A DNA stretch of 64,000 nucleotides, taken from contig NZ_JNYJ01000012.1 of the NCBI RefSeq assembly GCF_000716715.1, forward strand, positions 1-64,000, given 5' to 3'. A program made the position numbers and the translations under genes. Positions 63,029 through 64,000 of the stretch are shown here, one piece after another. Numbering within the stretch: position 1 is the first letter of the stretch; every line of letters begins with the position of its first letter. This DNA is from Dactylosporangium aurantiacum. GTDB lineage: Bacteria > Actinomycetota > Actinomycetes > Mycobacteriales > Micromonosporaceae. The notes beneath the pieces are model-generated. The model did not search any database. It was not told where the DNA came from and saw only the letters and a list, made by a program, of their open reading frames with translations.

Positions 63029-63796
63029 GTGCTCTGCGTGGTCCTCGGCACGGTCGCCGGCAGCGCCCCGGCGCTCGCCGCCCACGAGGACCCGGACGCC
63101 GGCACCATCTCCGTCAGCACCGCGGCGCCGCCCGCGGGGGTCCGCTCACTCGTGTACTACCAGCCGCCCGCGCCCGACGCGCTCGCCGAGGTCCGTGACA
63201 TCCGCGCCGCGAGCCGCAACGCCGCCCGGGAGCGGCGGGCCGCGGTGACCGACCCGGCCGGCCGGCCGGAGGCGACCGGGACGGTGGCCGCCGCGGTCTC
63301 CAGCAGCCCGCAGCGGGTCCGGAAGGGGCGCACGGGCACCCCGCGCACGAGTCCCGGCCGCCAGCGGCCCGCCCGCGCCGCGACGGTCCGCAGCGTGCCC
63401 CGCCGCCCGGCGGCACGCGCCACGGCACCGCGGGGCACGGCACCGTGGACCGGCCCGCCCGCGGACGCCGGGGGAGGGGTGGTCGGGTTCGCGCTCGCCC
63501 AGGTCGGCAAGGGGTACGGCTTCGGCTCCGTCGGACCCGACCGGTTCGACTGCTCCGGGCTGGTGGCCGCCGCGTACCGGCGGGCCGGGATCACGCTGCC
63601 GCACCAGACGGGCGCCCTGGCCCGGGTCGGCCGGCCGGTCGGCCGGGGTGAGCTGCGCCCCGGCGACCTGGTGTTCCCGTCGACCGGCCACGTCGGCATC
63701 TACATCGGCGGCGGCCGGATGGTGCACGCCTCCACCGAGCGGGACGGGGTGAAGATCTCGCCGGTCTACGCCTTCCGCTTCGCCCGGCGGGTCTGA
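63029..63796 (+). CDS. Exported NlpC/P60 peptidoglycan hydrolase
   Basis: 255 residues from the GTG at 63029. The catalytic domain (about 145-255) has Cys175 in FDCSGL, His221 in GHVGIYIG and a third polar residue, probably His233. It cleaves cell-wall stem peptides outside the cell. A signal peptide ends at APALA-AHED, but from this GTG the N-terminus lacks the positive charges it needs. The open frame upstream encodes RTQLRTG directly before it, so the true start may be an unusual codon such as CTG at 62996 or 63008. The middle is a basic, Arg/Pro-rich linker. Confidence 0.85.
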   Translation: MLCVVLGTVAGSAPALAAHEDPDAGTISVSTAAPPAGVRSLVYYQPPAPDALAEVRDIRAASRNAARERRAAVTDPAGRPEATGTVAAAVSSSPQRVRKGRTGTPRTSPGRQRPARAATVRSVPRRPAARATAPRGTAPWTGPPADAGGGVVGFALAQVGKGYGFGSVGPDRFDCSGLVAAAYRRAGITLPHQTGALARVGRPVGRGELRPGDLVFPSTGHVGIYIGGGRMVHASTERDGVKISPVYAFRFARRV

Positions 63797-63807
63797 GCAC
63801 CGCGGAA

Positions 63808-63843
63808 GTCCACATCGGACGGCCTGTGCCGTCCGATGTGGAC
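63808..63843. terminator. Strong hairpin after the NlpC/P60 gene
   Basis: GTCCACATCGGACGGC pairs perfectly over 16 bp with 63828-63843 around a CTGT loop. There is no T-run. It lies between convergent genes and can serve both. Confidence 0.8.
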
Positions 63844-63860
63844 CGTCCGGCCTCAAGGGT

Positions 63861-63903
63861 CAGGGGTCAGCGGCCAGGGGTCAGCGGTCAGGGTCAGGGG
63901 TCA
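63861..63903. repeat. CAGGGGTCAGCGG tandem repeats
   Basis: Two 14-bp units (63861-63874, 63875-63888), then CAGGGT and a partial unit running into the stop codon of the cupin gene. Confidence 0.8.
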
Positions 63904-64000
63904 CGGCTCCAGGCGGAAGTCGGCGAAGTCGAACCCCGGCGCCACCACGCAGCTGACCAGGACCGGCTCGTCACCGACCGGCGTCGCGGCCTGCCACACG
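63901..64000 (-). CDS. Cupin, DUF985-like, C-terminal fragment
   Basis: Minus-strand frame open from the right edge to TGA at 63903-63901, about 33 residues. It reads VWQAATPVGDEPVLVSCVVA and then PGFDFADFRLEP. This matches the end of DUF985-type cupins, where VSCVVAPGFDFADF is characteristic. Only the last strand of the barrel is present; the rest lies beyond the window. Convergent with the NlpC/P60 gene. Confidence 0.8.
   Translation of the reverse strand, partial: VWQAATPVGDEPVLVSCVVAPGFDFADFRLEP

Overview
The window is very GC-rich DNA from an actinobacterium, most likely a member of the Micromonosporaceae (Actinoplanes/Dactylosporangium type). This is inferred from the base composition, frequent GTG/TTG starts, 4-nt stop/start overlaps, type VII secretion-type protease genes, a cydABDC operon, and many genes that appear to be transcribed without a leader. 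No rRNA, tRNA, CRISPR array or complete mobile element was seen. About 67 coding features are supported, two of them cut by the window ends.

Layout. 1-4.8 kb: a possible transposase end, a small membrane protein, a divergent acyl-CoA dehydrogenase/phosphotransferase pair (ACAD10/11-like, probably 4-hydroxyacyl-CoA breakdown) and two ACT-domain genes. 4.8-11.7 kb: the bd oxidase operon cydABDC with two tiny coupled reading frames, then a permease-prefix membrane protein facing a PadR regulator. 11.8-17.1 kb: an unrecognised gene, a membrane protein, two tandem CPBP-type membrane proteases and a lipoprotein L,D-transpeptidase. 17.6-24.4 kb: glutamate synthase gltBD and a secreted zinc metallopeptidase. 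24.5-29.4 kb: a tandemly duplicated type VII cassette (helical substrate-like protein plus mycosin protease). 29.4-36.5 kb: MscS channel, LtrA, pyruvate kinase, thioesterase II, two Rrf2-type regulators and an FMN reductase.

36.6-40.8 kb: the xylose locus (ROK regulator, xylA, xylB) with a clear operator over the promoter. 41.2-42.4 kb: a three-gene membrane stress-type operon. 42.4-46.3 kb: an MFS drug exporter and divergent TetR with paired operators, followed by a proteasome/HslV-like peptidase and a DUF1028 protein, both predicted Ntn-fold. 46.4-50.6 kb: 2,2-dialkylglycine decarboxylase with its LysR regulator, and a two-component system. 50.7-56 kb: SDR plus QueA-like pair, zinc-ribbon protein, mismatch-specific DNA glycosylase, SnoaL-like and RidA proteins, a P-loop kinase-like protein and an epimerase. 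56.2-64 kb: methyltransferase, LacI regulator, exported beta-propeller protein, WYL regulator with a perfect operator next to a VOC gene, YdeI-like, luciferase-like and YbaK proteins, an NlpC/P60 hydrolase and a truncated cupin gene.

Three themes cut across the window. First, at least fifteen genes have a TAnnnT box exactly 6 or 7 nt before an ATG/GTG, the signature of leaderless mRNA. Second, intergenic gaps hold GC-rich repeats sharing the seed GCCGCGACC. Third, two enzymes (CydD and the methyltransferase) carry repeat expansions inside otherwise conserved folds. The observations I would follow first are the lone peptidase with an exact Thr1/Asp17/Lys33 register, the duplicated mycosin cassette, and the mini-cistrons and ACATGT array of the cyd operon.
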